Assembly: GCF_002575655.3 (NCBI RefSeq)
Contig: NC_053037.3
Location: 443,827,793-443,891,792, forward strand
Source of the DNA: Aegilops tauschii subsp. strangulata
Lineage: Eukaryota; Streptophyta; Magnoliopsida; Poales; Poaceae
Direction: 5' to 3'
DNA length: 64,000 bases
Shown here piece by piece: positions 24,284-34,229 of the stretch. A program made the translations under genes and the position numbers. Positions within the stretch are counted from its first letter, which is position 1. Every line of letters starts with the position of its first letter. The notes below the pieces were generated by a model, which worked only from the letters and a program-made list of their open reading frames with translations, was not told where the DNA came from and did no database searches.

Positions 24284-25006
24284 GTGACCATGATATATGC
24301 CACACACATCCCTAAGAGGGAGCACAAGCGCGCGCTCAGGGACGTCTATGCGATAGAGCCAGTCGCCCCAAAATACAATCCATGGTCGTCATGCCCGATC
24401 ACCTTTGATCGCCGGGATCATCTGACCAGTATCCGTCATGGTGGTTCAGCCGCACTGGTCCCCGACCCAATCATTGATGGATTCCACCTGACGAGAGCCC
24501 TCATGGATGGTGGCAACAACCTCAATCTGCTCTATCAGGATACAGTGTGCAAAATGGGCATTGACCCATCAAGGATCAAGCCCACGAGAACAAGCTTTAA
24601 AGGAGTCATACCGGGTGTAGAGGCTCGCTGTACAGCCTCAATTACTCTAGAGGTTGTCTTCGGATCCCCGGACAACTTCCGAAGCGAGGAGTTAATCTTT
24701 AACATCGTCCCTTTTCGCAGCGGCTATCACGCACTGCTCGGACGAACCGCTTTTACCCAATTCAATGCGGTGCCTCATTACGCGTACCTCAAGTTCAAGA
24801 TGCCCGGGCCACGTGGCGTCATAACAGTTAATGGAAACACGGAACGTTCCCTCCATACCGAGGAACACACTGTCAAGAGGGTCCGGACTGCTCTGCAGCA
24901 GGCAGTTCGGCTCATCAAGAGCTCGACTAGCAATTTGGCCTCTGTCCCAGTCCCACTGAAGTGGCGGCGTTTGTACCGTGCATGCATAACTATGCACTCA
25001 AAATAG
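24284..25006 (+). pseudogene. F1 retroviral-type aspartic protease with truncated downstream pol
   Basis: The same frame as the last gag segment, separated by one stop. ALMDGGNNLNLLYQD is the protease active-site region; this family reads D-G-G rather than the usual D-[ST]-G. The flap and C-terminal part follow (SGYHALLGRTAFTQFNAVPH, where the L-L-G-R is characteristic). After RSLHTEEHT the protein departs from the family and ends at 25006 with no reverse transcriptase. The 240 residues are otherwise uninterrupted. The protease would process gag-pol; here it is separated from gag by a stop, so activity is doubtful. Confidence 0.75.
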
Positions 25007-26163
25007 CATGGGCATAGACGGAGCCATAACTAGCTTGTGATCCGCAATACGGCTCGACCACTCCCGGACGCACATACTTTCACTACTTCTCTTTCCCCTT
25101 TTCAGGTCTCTTTTCCACAGGCTTTCCCTGATGGCTTGATCACTGGTCCTGTCAAAGGATCAACACCAAGATGCTAAGAAGCACAAGCGCACAGGGGAAT
25201 TTCTAGGTGTTTTCTTTAAACGATCACTCTACCTATTTTCAGGACCCACACGTAGCTCTCCCTTGGTCGCAACATGTCAAATAGCCCGTCGCTTATCGCA
25301 CTATTTATATCAATGCGCTTTGACGTATTAATAAAACTGCAATGAGAACAGTTCGTGGCCCAAATTCTGCGGGCCTAACTAATTACCTTTGCTCCTATTC
25401 TGTTTTCTTTTATTTTCTGTTAATAACCTTATCAAGTAGCACCCGTACACTTTGGTACGTTTCCATTTGCCAGGGGCTTCGTAGCGCCCCGCACTACGGC
25501 AACAAAGTCCGAACACTTTTTTAGTACAGTTCGGCACCCCGAATTTAGCATTATATGCATTGGCTCCGAATCATGTCTTTGGTCAATAGTTGGGTTGCCC
25601 GGCTCCTGTGCTTGCTACCTTATGTTCCGCTATATCGGCTAGGGTAGTAAAGGGAGAACTACTGCGATTGTGCCCTGGTTCATCCGGATGAGCACCTCAG
25701 TAGAGAAAGCCGAAAATTGTCTGTCATGATGCGGCGAGAGCCGGTCAGCTCTTCGGAGGTCTCAAATCGCTAGAGGTTTTTTCCGCATTACGCGATGAAT
25801 CGGTTTGTGTCCGATCAGTTGTTCACAGAATCCCCCAGTTCGGACCTCCGAATACCAGGGGCTGCACCTAAAATTTTACTGTCGAACTCCTATGGCTAAG
25901 TGAGGGTGATAAAGCATTATAGTCCGATTGCCTTGTTCGTTGCGCTAAACACCTCCTTCAAGGACCAAATAATTGGATCAAGAGTGTTTAGATTCCATCC
26001 CGAAGACCCCTGTATTACCTACGTGGGGGCTGAAGCCGACGACTGGCCAACTCTCCGATTTAATAAAAACAGCCGCACAGGAGGTAAAAATCTAACACAA
26101 AGCATTACATTACATAAATTGTCTTTGTTTCATATTACAGGGCGAGACAAAATATGAATGCAT
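25007..26163. other. F1 noncoding stretch replacing pol
   Basis: 1157 bp with no coherent coding frame and no reverse transcriptase or integrase motif. It separates the plus-strand gag-protease block from the 3' end of the minus-strand gene, so both transcription units would end in it. I see no clear terminator. Confidence 0.6.
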
Positions 26164-27033
26164 TCATTCAAAGATCACGTCTTTCGCACACTGCTCCAAC
26201 ACAATGCGGGACCCCTCAAGGACGTCTCCAAAATATCGCTCGGGTTTGCGGTGCTCCTTGCCCTCAGGCGGCCCCTCGGTCGCTAGCTTGACGGCGTCCA
26301 TCTTCGCCCACCACACCTTGACATAGCCGAAGGCCAGGCGCGCGCCCTCGATGCAGACCGACCACTTGACGACGTCCAGTCGAGGACAGGCATCCACCAG
26401 CTGCTTCACGAGGCCGAAGTAGCTGCTGGGTATAGCTTTGGCAGGCCACAGCCGGATTATTAAATCCTTCATGGCCAGTTCGGCCACCCTATGCAGCTCG
26501 ACCAGCTGTCTTAGCTGATCGGTGAAGGGCACTGGATGTTCTGGCGCAAGGTACCGCGACCAGAATAGCTTCTCCGTCGAGCTCCCTTCTTCGGCCCTGA
26601 AGAACTCCGCAGCGTCTGACACGCTGCGCGGCAGGTCCGCAAACGCCCCTGGGGAACTCCGAATTCGGGTTAGCAAGAAATACTTCTTCTTCAAATACTT
26701 GCTTTGCATATTAAACGCCTTACCCGCTGCGATCCTCTTCGCCTCCTGGATCTCCTGGAGGGCGCCATGGGCTTCAACCCGGGCCTCTTCCGCACTTTGG
26801 CGAGCCTTGGCAAGTTCGGTCTTTCGAGCTGAAACATCACCCTCCAAGGCACCACACTTTTTCACCGCGTCCTCGAGCTCTTGCTGGACCTCGTTGAGCC
26901 TGGCCTTGAGCTTTTTGCGGGTGGCTTGCTCCTTGGCAGCTTTCTCCTCGGCTTCGGCCAGGGCCTTTTTCAGGGCCTCGACCTCGGTCGTCACTCCTGC
27001 ACAAGTCATGACATTACAGTCAATAAACATCAT
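26164..27033 (-). pseudogene. F1 antisense gene, last exon: long coiled coil
   Basis: A minus-strand frame of 289 codons. Residues about 15-105 are a strong heptad-rich coiled coil (EALKKALAEAEEKAAKEQ and onward, rich in A, E, K, L, R). A mixed C-terminal domain with LPRSVSDAAEFFRAEEGSS and AYVKVWW-like hydrophobic and aromatic residues follows, to a stop at 26164. It is uninterrupted. It belongs downstream of the exons at 27217-27720, 27925-28257 and 28340-29178. The start at 27033 is only the first Met; the true exon start is a splice acceptor nearby. Function unknown. Confidence 0.6.
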
Positions 27034-27216
27034 CTATTCTTTCCGAATATATAGCGAGTCATTGCATACCTTGCTTTAGTCCAGAGACTTCGGAAGTGTG
27101 TGAGGTCGCGGCCAGCAATGATGCCTGCTTATTCATATAAGACACATTTCGTCAGTTCCCTGCGAAAATTATTTGATCCCCTGTCCGGCTTATCTTACCA
27201 AACACCGGACAGTGTC

Positions 27217-27720
27217 TCAGGGGCTACTGTCTACATGGGACTTTTCTCTTTTTGCGTCTCTGACCTCAAAACCTGTCAGCAGGCCGCTGCAGGCTTCGGT
27301 CAGTCCGCTATTGACGGACTGAACCTTCTCAATCACCGTACCCATAAGGATACGGTGTTCATCCACAATGGAAGCGCCTCGTAGCGCTTCCAGCAGATTG
27401 CCCGATGCCTCTGGTTGGACAAAGGTCACCGACGGGATGGGCGCGCCTCCTTCTTTCGAGGGAGGATGCTTGCCGGATTCCGGAGCCTTGTGGGTCTCCG
27501 GAACCGTATTTGGTTGGGGGCTGAATTTAACCTGGCCCCTATCATCAGTCCCCACGGGGATCAGTTCCCCCATGTGTTCGGCGGCCGAGGTCTCGCCCTC
27601 CGTCGCCGCTCTAACAACCTCCGAAACCTCTCCCTGGCCAGGAAAGGTCCTTCGGGACAACACCTCGGCATAGCCCTTGGCCGGGGGAGAGTGAGCGGAC
27701 GGCGGTGACTCGCTGGCCAT
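27217..27720 (-). pseudogene. F1 antisense gene, exon 3 (Ser/Pro-rich)
   Basis: A 167-codon minus-strand frame of low complexity: SPPSAHSPPAKGYAEVL near the start, then VRAATEGETSAAEHM, and a C-terminal part with LLEALRGASIVDEHRILMGT predicted helical. It lies between the acidic exon 2 and the coiled-coil exon 4 with intron-sized gaps. It has no domain that I recognise. Splice boundaries are approximate. Confidence 0.5.
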
Positions 27721-27924
27721 TGCCTTTGAATCCAGCGAACCTCCCGATGAGGTTCGCGGGGAGCTGTCGCGGGCCGGACTGCAATAGCGTAACTAACCAT
27801 GTTAATACAATAAAGAGGAAAGGCCGGATACATGGGCGAGTACGTGTCTGTCAGTACTTATGACGCAGCCAGGGGCTTGCTCCGCGGGGGTCGCTCCAGA
27901 CTGCTGTCGACGTCCCATGCGGTT

Positions 27925-28257
27925 TTATCCGCGAGGGAGCCTTTCCCCTTCTTGGGCGCCTCCGCCTCCGGATTTGTGGAGGCCGCCCTCTTCTTCCTCC
28001 CCCATCAGGGGAGGGTTGCTTTCCTCCTCCCCCTCATCATCATCTTCGGCGGCGGAGGAGTGAGTCTTGTCTTCGGACATCACGTCCGAAGTGCCCTTGC
28101 AGTGGAGGTCACCCCGGCCCCCCTTGGCCATCTTCTTGGCCTTCTTCTTCGGCGGCTGATAGGGCGTCGGGACCAGCATCTTCGCCAAGAGCAGGATGAC
28201 TGGCTCTTCGGGCAGCGGAGCCGAACTGTGAATTCGCTCCGCTCTCTCTGTCCATTC
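27925..28257 (-). pseudogene. F1 antisense gene, exon 2 (basic then acidic)
   Basis: The acceptor TTTTAG|GAATGG on the minus strand places the exon start at 28257, giving EWTERAERIHSSAPLPEEPV. It then has a Lys-rich stretch (PPKKKAKKMAK, a possible nuclear localisation signal) and an acidic stretch (AEDDDEGEEES). The frame is open to 27925. The acceptor fits the exon 1 donor at 28340. Confidence 0.55.
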
Positions 28258-28339
28258 CTAAAACGATAAATTAGCAAAGTTCAGTTACCCTCCTTGGAAA
28301 AACAGGTAGAGGGCACGCCTTCAGATGTGAAGGACTTAC

Positions 28340-29178
28340 CGCGCTGGCGGGGTGGGCAAGATCGTGCCCACGATCCGAGTCTATGGCCGGCAGCTTCTCA
28401 TCGCCTTTGAAGAGAAGCTTCCAGGCGTCTTCGTGGGTAGTGCCGAAGAGCCTCACCAAGGTCTGGTGCTTCTCCGGATCGAATTCCCATAAAGGGGAAG
28501 TTCGGCTTTGGCAGGGGAGGATCTGGCGAACCAGCATAACCTGGATCACGTCGACGAGCATGATGTTCTTGTTCACCATGCTTTGGATGCGCATCTGCAG
28601 CGCCATAAGCTCATCCGACGAAAACCAATTTGGGCCTTTCTCCATCCAGGAGGTCAGCCGCATTGGAGCCCCGGACTTAATTCGGGAGCGGCGGCCCAAG
28701 TGGCACCGCGTGGCTCTGTGATATAAAACCACAGCTTCTGCCACTCCTTGACAGTCTCCACGAACGTGCCTTGGGGCCATGTGTCGTTGGGCATCTTGCT
28801 CACCATGGCTCCCCCGCACTCTGCGTGTTGGCCATCCACCACCTTCAGCTTCACGTTGAAGATTTTGAGCCATAGTCCGAAGTGGGGCTGGATGCGGAGG
28901 AAAGCCTCACACACGACAATGAATGCCGAGATGTTGAGGAAGGAGCTTGGGGCTAGATCATGGAAATCTAGCCTGTAATAGAACATCAGCCCGCGGACGA
29001 AAGGGTGGACTGGAAACCCTAGCCCACGGACGAAATGCAGGAGAAACACCACCCTCTCGTTTGGTTTTGGTGTAGGGACGACTTGTCCCTTGGCCGGAAG
29101 CCGGTGGGCGATCTCCTTCGCCAGATACCCGGCCTCCCGAAGCTCGGCGATGTCCTTCGCCGTGACGGAAGAGGCCAT
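28340..29178 (-). pseudogene. F1 antisense gene, exon 1: 'putative gypsy type transposon' (Transposase_28) domain
   Basis: ATG at 29178 (MASSVTAKDIAELREAGY), then LLHFVRGLGFPVHPFVRGL and SAFIVVCEAFLRI, characteristic of Pfam PF04195 (recalled, not searched). Near 28690 a frameshift moves the frame to SGAPMRLTSW and VDVIQVMLVRQILPC, ending at a consensus donor G|GTAAGT after 28340. The homologous F2 exon (41-472) has no frameshift at this point, so the lesion is private to F1. PF04195 genes are common in grass retroelements and their biochemical role is unknown. The antisense layout matches the Grande/RIRE2 type. Confidence 0.7.
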
Positions 29179-29756
29179 CCACTTGCCTTAACCTCCGGAT
29201 CCGGACATGGTTGAGAGCTTGCTCCGAGTGTAAAGGACGAAAACTTGGGCGCTGGAGGTCGAGAATGGAAGGGCAGAGGAAGGAAGAAGGCATGGGTGAA
29301 GGAGGGGAATCCTCATACCCTGATAAAGGCAGTAAATATCGAACGCCTCCCCGCTCGCCTTAAAACTCGCCTATTCCCAAGGGTTGTGTAAACGGCACGG
29401 TTGGGTTACCCACGCCCGTATTGATGAGAATCCTGTAATAAGGGGATACGATCTCTGCTTTGACAAGACATGCCGGTGGAAACCGCATCTCGAAACACAG
29501 AACGGCGGACGAAAACGGTTCGAAATTTTGACTGGACAGACGTGATGTCATATTGCGAAAAGTTGTCAGTGGATGGGACTCGTGAAATATGATACTCTCT
29601 ACGGCTGTGTGTGTGGTACTTGTGTTGCAGATCCGGACATGTTCGTTGCGTCTGAAGACTATCCTGGAGACTTCGGAGAAGTGGAACCCGCCTTGCAATA
29701 CCGAAGACAATCTGCGCACTGGACATCTCATCATTGAAGCCTGGTTCAGGGGCTAC
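29179..29756. other. F1 region between antisense gene start and 3' LTR
   Basis: 578 bp collinear with F2 15906-16483. It would contain the minus-strand promoter of the antisense gene. The stretch GGTTCAGGGGCTAC directly before 29757 fits a degenerate polypurine tract. No gene seen. Confidence 0.5.
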
Positions 29757-30225
29757 TGAGGGAGTCCTGGACTAAGGGGTCCTCGGGCGTCCGACCTATT
29801 ATACATGGGCTGGACTAATGGGCTGTGAAGATACAAGACTGAAGGCTCTCTCCCGTGTCCGGATGGGACTCTCCTTGGTGTGGAAGGCAAGCTTGGCGTC
29901 CAAATATGAAGATTCCTTTCTCCGTAACCGACTTTGTACAACCCTAGTGCCCTCCGGTGTCTATAGAAACCGGAGGGCTTAGTCCGGAAACATATACAGT
30001 CATACAGGCTAGACTTCTAGGGTTTTAGCCATTACGATCTCGTCGTAGATCAACTCTTTTAATACTCATATTCATCAAGACCAATCAAGCAGGAAGTAGG
30101 GTATTACCTCCATAGAGAGGGCTCGAACCTGGGTAAACATTGTGTCCCCCGTCTCCTGTTACCATCATCCTTAGACGCACAGTTCGGGAGCCCCTACCCG
30201 AGATCCGCCAGTTTTGATACCGACA
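29757..30225 (+). repeat. F1 3' LTR
   Basis: 469 bp, collinear with the 5' LTR with about 23 substitutions counted by eye, among them CTATAGAAACC replacing CTATATAAATC at the putative TATA element. The right target copy CCCCC follows. Confidence 0.85.
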
Positions 30226-30230
30226 CCCCC

Positions 30231-30509
30231 CTCGGGGCACCCCCGAGGTGCTGCTCTGGCCCAATGGGTGTCTTCTGGTCCATAAAAAAATCACCGTGGA
30301 GTTTCATTGCATTTGGACTCCGTTTGGTATTGATTTCCTGCGATGTAAAAAAACAAGCAAAAAAACAGCAACTGGCATTGGGCACTGGGTCAATAAGGTT
30401 AGTCCCAAAAATGATATAAAGTTGCTATAAATTGATTGTAAAACATCCAAAAATGATAAAATAACAGTATGAATACTTCATAAATTATAGATACATTGTA
30501 GACGTATCA
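30231..30509 (-). repeat. Athila B 5' LTR, outer part
   Basis: Continues the LTR broken at 21147 and matches 18625-18904 of the other LTR. On the minus strand it begins TGATACGTCTACAATGTATC, the element's outer terminus, followed by GACGC. Confidence 0.8.
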
Positions 30510-30713
30510 GACGCGCGATTTATCGTCATGGAAGTGGACACTTCCGTGATGATAATTTTGGTATTGTCATGTAACACTTCTACGACAGCACAGGTATGAC
30601 TATCTTGATTATGTCATAAAATTGTCATGGATGTACAAACTTCTATGTGAATATGAACAAACATACCTGTAACAAACACGTATCATCACAGAAGTGGTTT
30701 TTTTGTAGTGCAC
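30510..30713 (-). mobile_element. CACTA-1 terminal fragment with TIR
   Basis: It ends GGTTTTTTTGTAGTG at 30713. Reverse-complemented, it begins CACTACAAAAAAACCACTT and follows the CACTA-2 start (46286-46490) through GATGATACGTGTTTGT, GTCATACCTGTGCT and ATTATCATCAC. The first five bases GACGC are the Athila B target duplication. A 28-bp patch at 30638-30665 does not belong to CACTA (see findings). The host on the right is Athila A. Confidence 0.8.
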
Positions 30714-31466
30714 ATGTTGAAAGATCTATGACAATATAACTTCTATGTGAATATGAACAAACATAATTCCTTATGTTGTCTTCCTTGTCCAACATCAACA
30801 ATTTTGTCACGAAATATTTAATGGGGGCTCGCAATCATAAAAGATGTCCAAGATAGTGTATTTGCATGTGACTCTTCTCTTCCCTTATTAATTCTTTCAT
30901 GAATTGCATCATTGACAATTTCTATGTTTGTCAATCTCCAATAAATTTTACCACTTATACTTTTCCTTCTGTGATGTCATTACTTACCAAAAGATTAGCA
31001 TATGATCTTTTTCATTTATTTTCGTTTCTTTTTATTGGAACAAAAGAGTAAAGAAACAAACTCATACTACTCTTTATTATATATCTCGCACACGATTACA
31101 TAGATAGATCACTAAGCAAGCACTCGAAAAGAAAATAATCGAACTAAAATTTTATTCAATTAATTCAAAATATTACTAAAGATCAAACTAAGATAAATAA
31201 AGACAAAGATAATGGTGGTGATACGATACCGGGACACCTCCCCCAAGCTTGGCACAAGCCAAGGGGAGTGCCCATACCGTGTACTCAAGTCTCCTTTGGT
31301 GATGAAGAAGGAGGTGGTGGTGTAGATGATGAGGACATGTTCTTTTTCTCTAGCTTGCGTCGGAGGCTGAAGTTATCATCCCTAAGATCCTCATTCTCCA
31401 ACTCAAGCTTCAAGATCTTCTTGCATAACGTTGCCCTGCTACCCTGCCGAAATCGGCGAGGGATAT
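30714..31466 (-). repeat. Array unit U0 (partial)
   Basis: It has the 3' noncoding part and the coiled-coil end of the unit, but is cut on its left by CACTA-1. Its right edge is the common junction GGGATATC|ACAGAATTTTC. Confidence 0.75.
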
Positions 31467-32850
31467 CACAGAATTTTCAATAATCTTTCTTCTTCATGTT
31501 CTGAAAGTTAGCACTAATAATAACAGGATATATATTTTTCTCATCTAGATAAGCATATTTCAAAGTGTCAGGTAATTGTTTGAATTCAAACACAGGATCA
31601 CCTTTAGATCTTTACTAGCCACATGATGCTCGCAAGAAGAGAAAATAAAAAGGAACAGGGGAGAATTCTTTGACTCGTAGATATAAGTAAATGTATACAA
31701 GTAAAAGATAGGCCTTTCGCAAAGGGAAGCAGACGTTGCCATGCGCTTTTTGGTTTGTACGCTCAATCTCTTAGTGCAAAAGAATGGCATGTTATATTGC
31801 CCCATATGATAGCAACCTTTATTATGCAGTCTGTCGCTTTTATTATTTTTCCATCACTAGTTCGTACAACGCTTAATTTTCTCTTACAGTAAATGATCCA
31901 ACACATTTAGAAGAAACTTTCATTGCCTTGTTGCACCGATGACAACTTACTTGAAGGATCTTACTCAATCCATAGGTAGGTATGATGGACTCTCAAAACA
32001 AGCTTTTGGGTTTAAGGGTTTTCGGATGCAGAAGTAGTATCTCTATGTAGTGCGGAATTTTGGCTAGCAAAGATATTGAGCAAGCACCACATGTTAAAGG
32101 ATCTATGACAATATAACTTCTATGTGAATATGAACAAACATAAATTTTTTACGTTGTCTTCCTTGTCCAACGTCAACTATTTTGACACATAATATTTAAT
32201 GGGGGCTCACAATCATAAAAGATGTCCAAGATAGTGTATTTGCATGTGAATCTTCTCTTCCCTTATTAATTCTTTCATGAATTGCATCACTGACCAATGC
32301 TATGTTTGTCAATCTCCAATAAATTTTTCCACTTATAATTCTCCTTACGTGATGTCATTATTTACCATAAGATTAGCATATGATCTTTTTCATTTATTTT
32401 CCTTTCTTTTTAATGGAACAAAAAAGTAAAGAAACAAAAATCAAACTAATTTTTATTACATATCTCGCTCACGATTACATAGATAGATAGATCACTAAGC
32501 AAGCACTCAAGAAAAGATTCGAACTAAACTTTTATTCAATTAATTCAAAGGATAACTAAAGATCGAATTAAGATAAATAAAGGCAAATATAGTGGTGGTG
32601 GTGATACGATACCGGGGCGCCTCCCCCAGGCTTGGCACAAGCCAAGGGGAGTGCCCATACCGTGTACTCAAGTCTCATTTGGTGATGAAGAAGGAGGTCG
32701 TGGTGTAGATGATGAGGACATGTTATTTTTCTCTAGCTTGCGTCGGAGGCTGAAGTTATCATCCCTAAGATCCTCATTCTCCAACTCAAGCTTCAAGATC
32801 TTCTTGCATAAGTTTGCCCTGCTACCCTGCCGAAATCGGGGAGGAATATC
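31467..32850 (-). repeat. Array unit U1 (1384 bp)
   Basis: On the plus strand it starts ACAGAATTTTCAATAATC, passes CACCTTTAGATCTTTACTAG near 31603, continues through the 3' noncoding region and ends GAGGAATATC. The minus strand retains a pol fragment (KYAYLDEKNIYPVIISAN) at the low-coordinate end and the ELENEDLRDDN coiled coil at the high end. Confidence 0.8.
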
Positions 32851-34229
32851 ACAGAATTTTCAATAATCCTTCTTCATGTTCTGAAAGTTAGCACTAATAA
32901 TAACATGATATATATTTTTCTCATCTAGATAAGCATATTTGAAAGTGTCAGGTAACTGTTTGCATTCAAACACAGGATCACCTTTAGATCTTTCCTCACC
33001 ACATGATGCTTGCAAGAAGAGAAAATAAAAAGGAATAGGAGCGAATTCTTTTACTCTTACATAAAAGTAAATGTATACAAGTAAAAGATAGGCCTTTCGC
33101 AAAGGGAAGCAGACGTTGCCATGCGCTTTTTGGTTTGTACGCGCAATCTCTTAGTGCAAAAGAATGGCATGTTATATTGCCCCTTATGATAGCAACCTTT
33201 ATTATGCAGTCTGTCGCTTTTATTATTTTGCCATCACTAGTTCGTACAACGCTCAATTTTCTCTTACAGTAAATGATCCAACACATTTAGAAGAAACTTT
33301 CATTGCCTTGTTGCACCGATGACAACTTACTTGAAGGATCTTACTCAATCCATAGGTAGGTATGATGGACTCTCAAAACAAGCTTTTGGGTTTAAGGGTT
33401 TTTGGATGCACAAGTAGTATCTCTATGTAGTGCGTAATTTTGGCTAGCAAAGATATTGAGCAAGCACCACATGTTAAAGGATCTATGACAATATAACTTC
33501 TATGTGAATATGAACAAACATAATTTTTTTCGTTGTCTTCCTTGTCCAACGTCAACTATTTTGACACATAATATTTAATGGGGGCTCACAATCATAAAAG
33601 ATGTCGAAGATAGTGTATTTGCATGTGAATCTTCTCTTCCCTTATTAATTCTTTCATGAATTGCACCACTGACCAAGGCTATGTTTGTCAATCTCTAATA
33701 AATTTTTCCACTTATAATTCTCCTTATGTGATGTCATTATTTACCATAAGATTAGCATACGATCTTTTTCATTTATTTTCCTTTCTTTTTATTGGAACAA
33801 AAGAGTAAAGAAACAAAACTCAAACTACTTTTTATTACATATCTCGCTCACGATTACATAGATAGATAGATCACTAAGCAAGCACTCAAGAAAAGATTCG
33901 AACTAAACTTTTATTCAATTAATTCAAAGGATAACTAAAGATCGAATTAAGATAAATAAAGGCAAATATAGTGGTGGTGGTGATACGATACCTGGGCGCC
34001 TCCCCGGGGCTTGGCACAAGCCAAGGGGAGTGCCCATACCGTGTACTCAAGTCGCATTTGGTGATGAAGAAGGAGGTGGTGGTGTAGATGATGAGGACAT
34101 GTTATTTTTCTCTAGCATGCGTCGGAGGCTGAAGTTATCATCCCTAAGATCCTCATTCTCCAACTTAAGATTCAAGATCTTCTTGCATAAGTTTGCCCTG
34201 CTACCCTGCCGAAATCGGGGAGGAATATC
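32851..34229 (-). repeat. Array unit U2 (1379 bp)
   Basis: Tandem copy of U1 with the same start and end junctions and a small number of substitutions and indels. No intact gene. Confidence 0.8.

Larger units (their letters stand above)
21148..30225 (+). mobile_element. Fatima-like gypsy element F1, complete ends, no polymerase
   Basis: 9078 bp with 469-bp LTRs at both ends. Plus strand: broken gag (21663-24274) and protease (24284-25006). Minus strand: a four-exon gene (26164-29178). Reverse transcriptase, RNase H and integrase are absent; 1.15 kb of noncoding sequence lies where pol should be. By eye the LTRs differ at about 23 of 469 positions, so this is not a recent insertion. It could have moved only with enzymes from another element. 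Confidence 0.85.
17365..30509 (-). mobile_element. Athila/Sabrina-like gypsy element B, internally deleted, interrupted by F1
   Basis: Outer ends are TGATGTCT at 17365 and GACGTATCA at 30509, flanked by perfect 5-bp duplications GACGC (17360-17364 and 30510-30514). Left LTR 17365-18904, internal remnant 18905-20866, right LTR truncated on its inner side (20867-21147 plus 30231-30509). F1 lies inside the right LTR. In minus orientation the 5' LTR's 3' third or more, the primer site, gag and pol are all missing. The element cannot be autonomous. Confidence 0.8.

Noticed and set aside
26522..27079. 185-codon plus-strand frame opposite the coiled-coil exon
   Set aside because: Ser/Ala/Phe-rich mirror of the heptad repeats on the minus strand.
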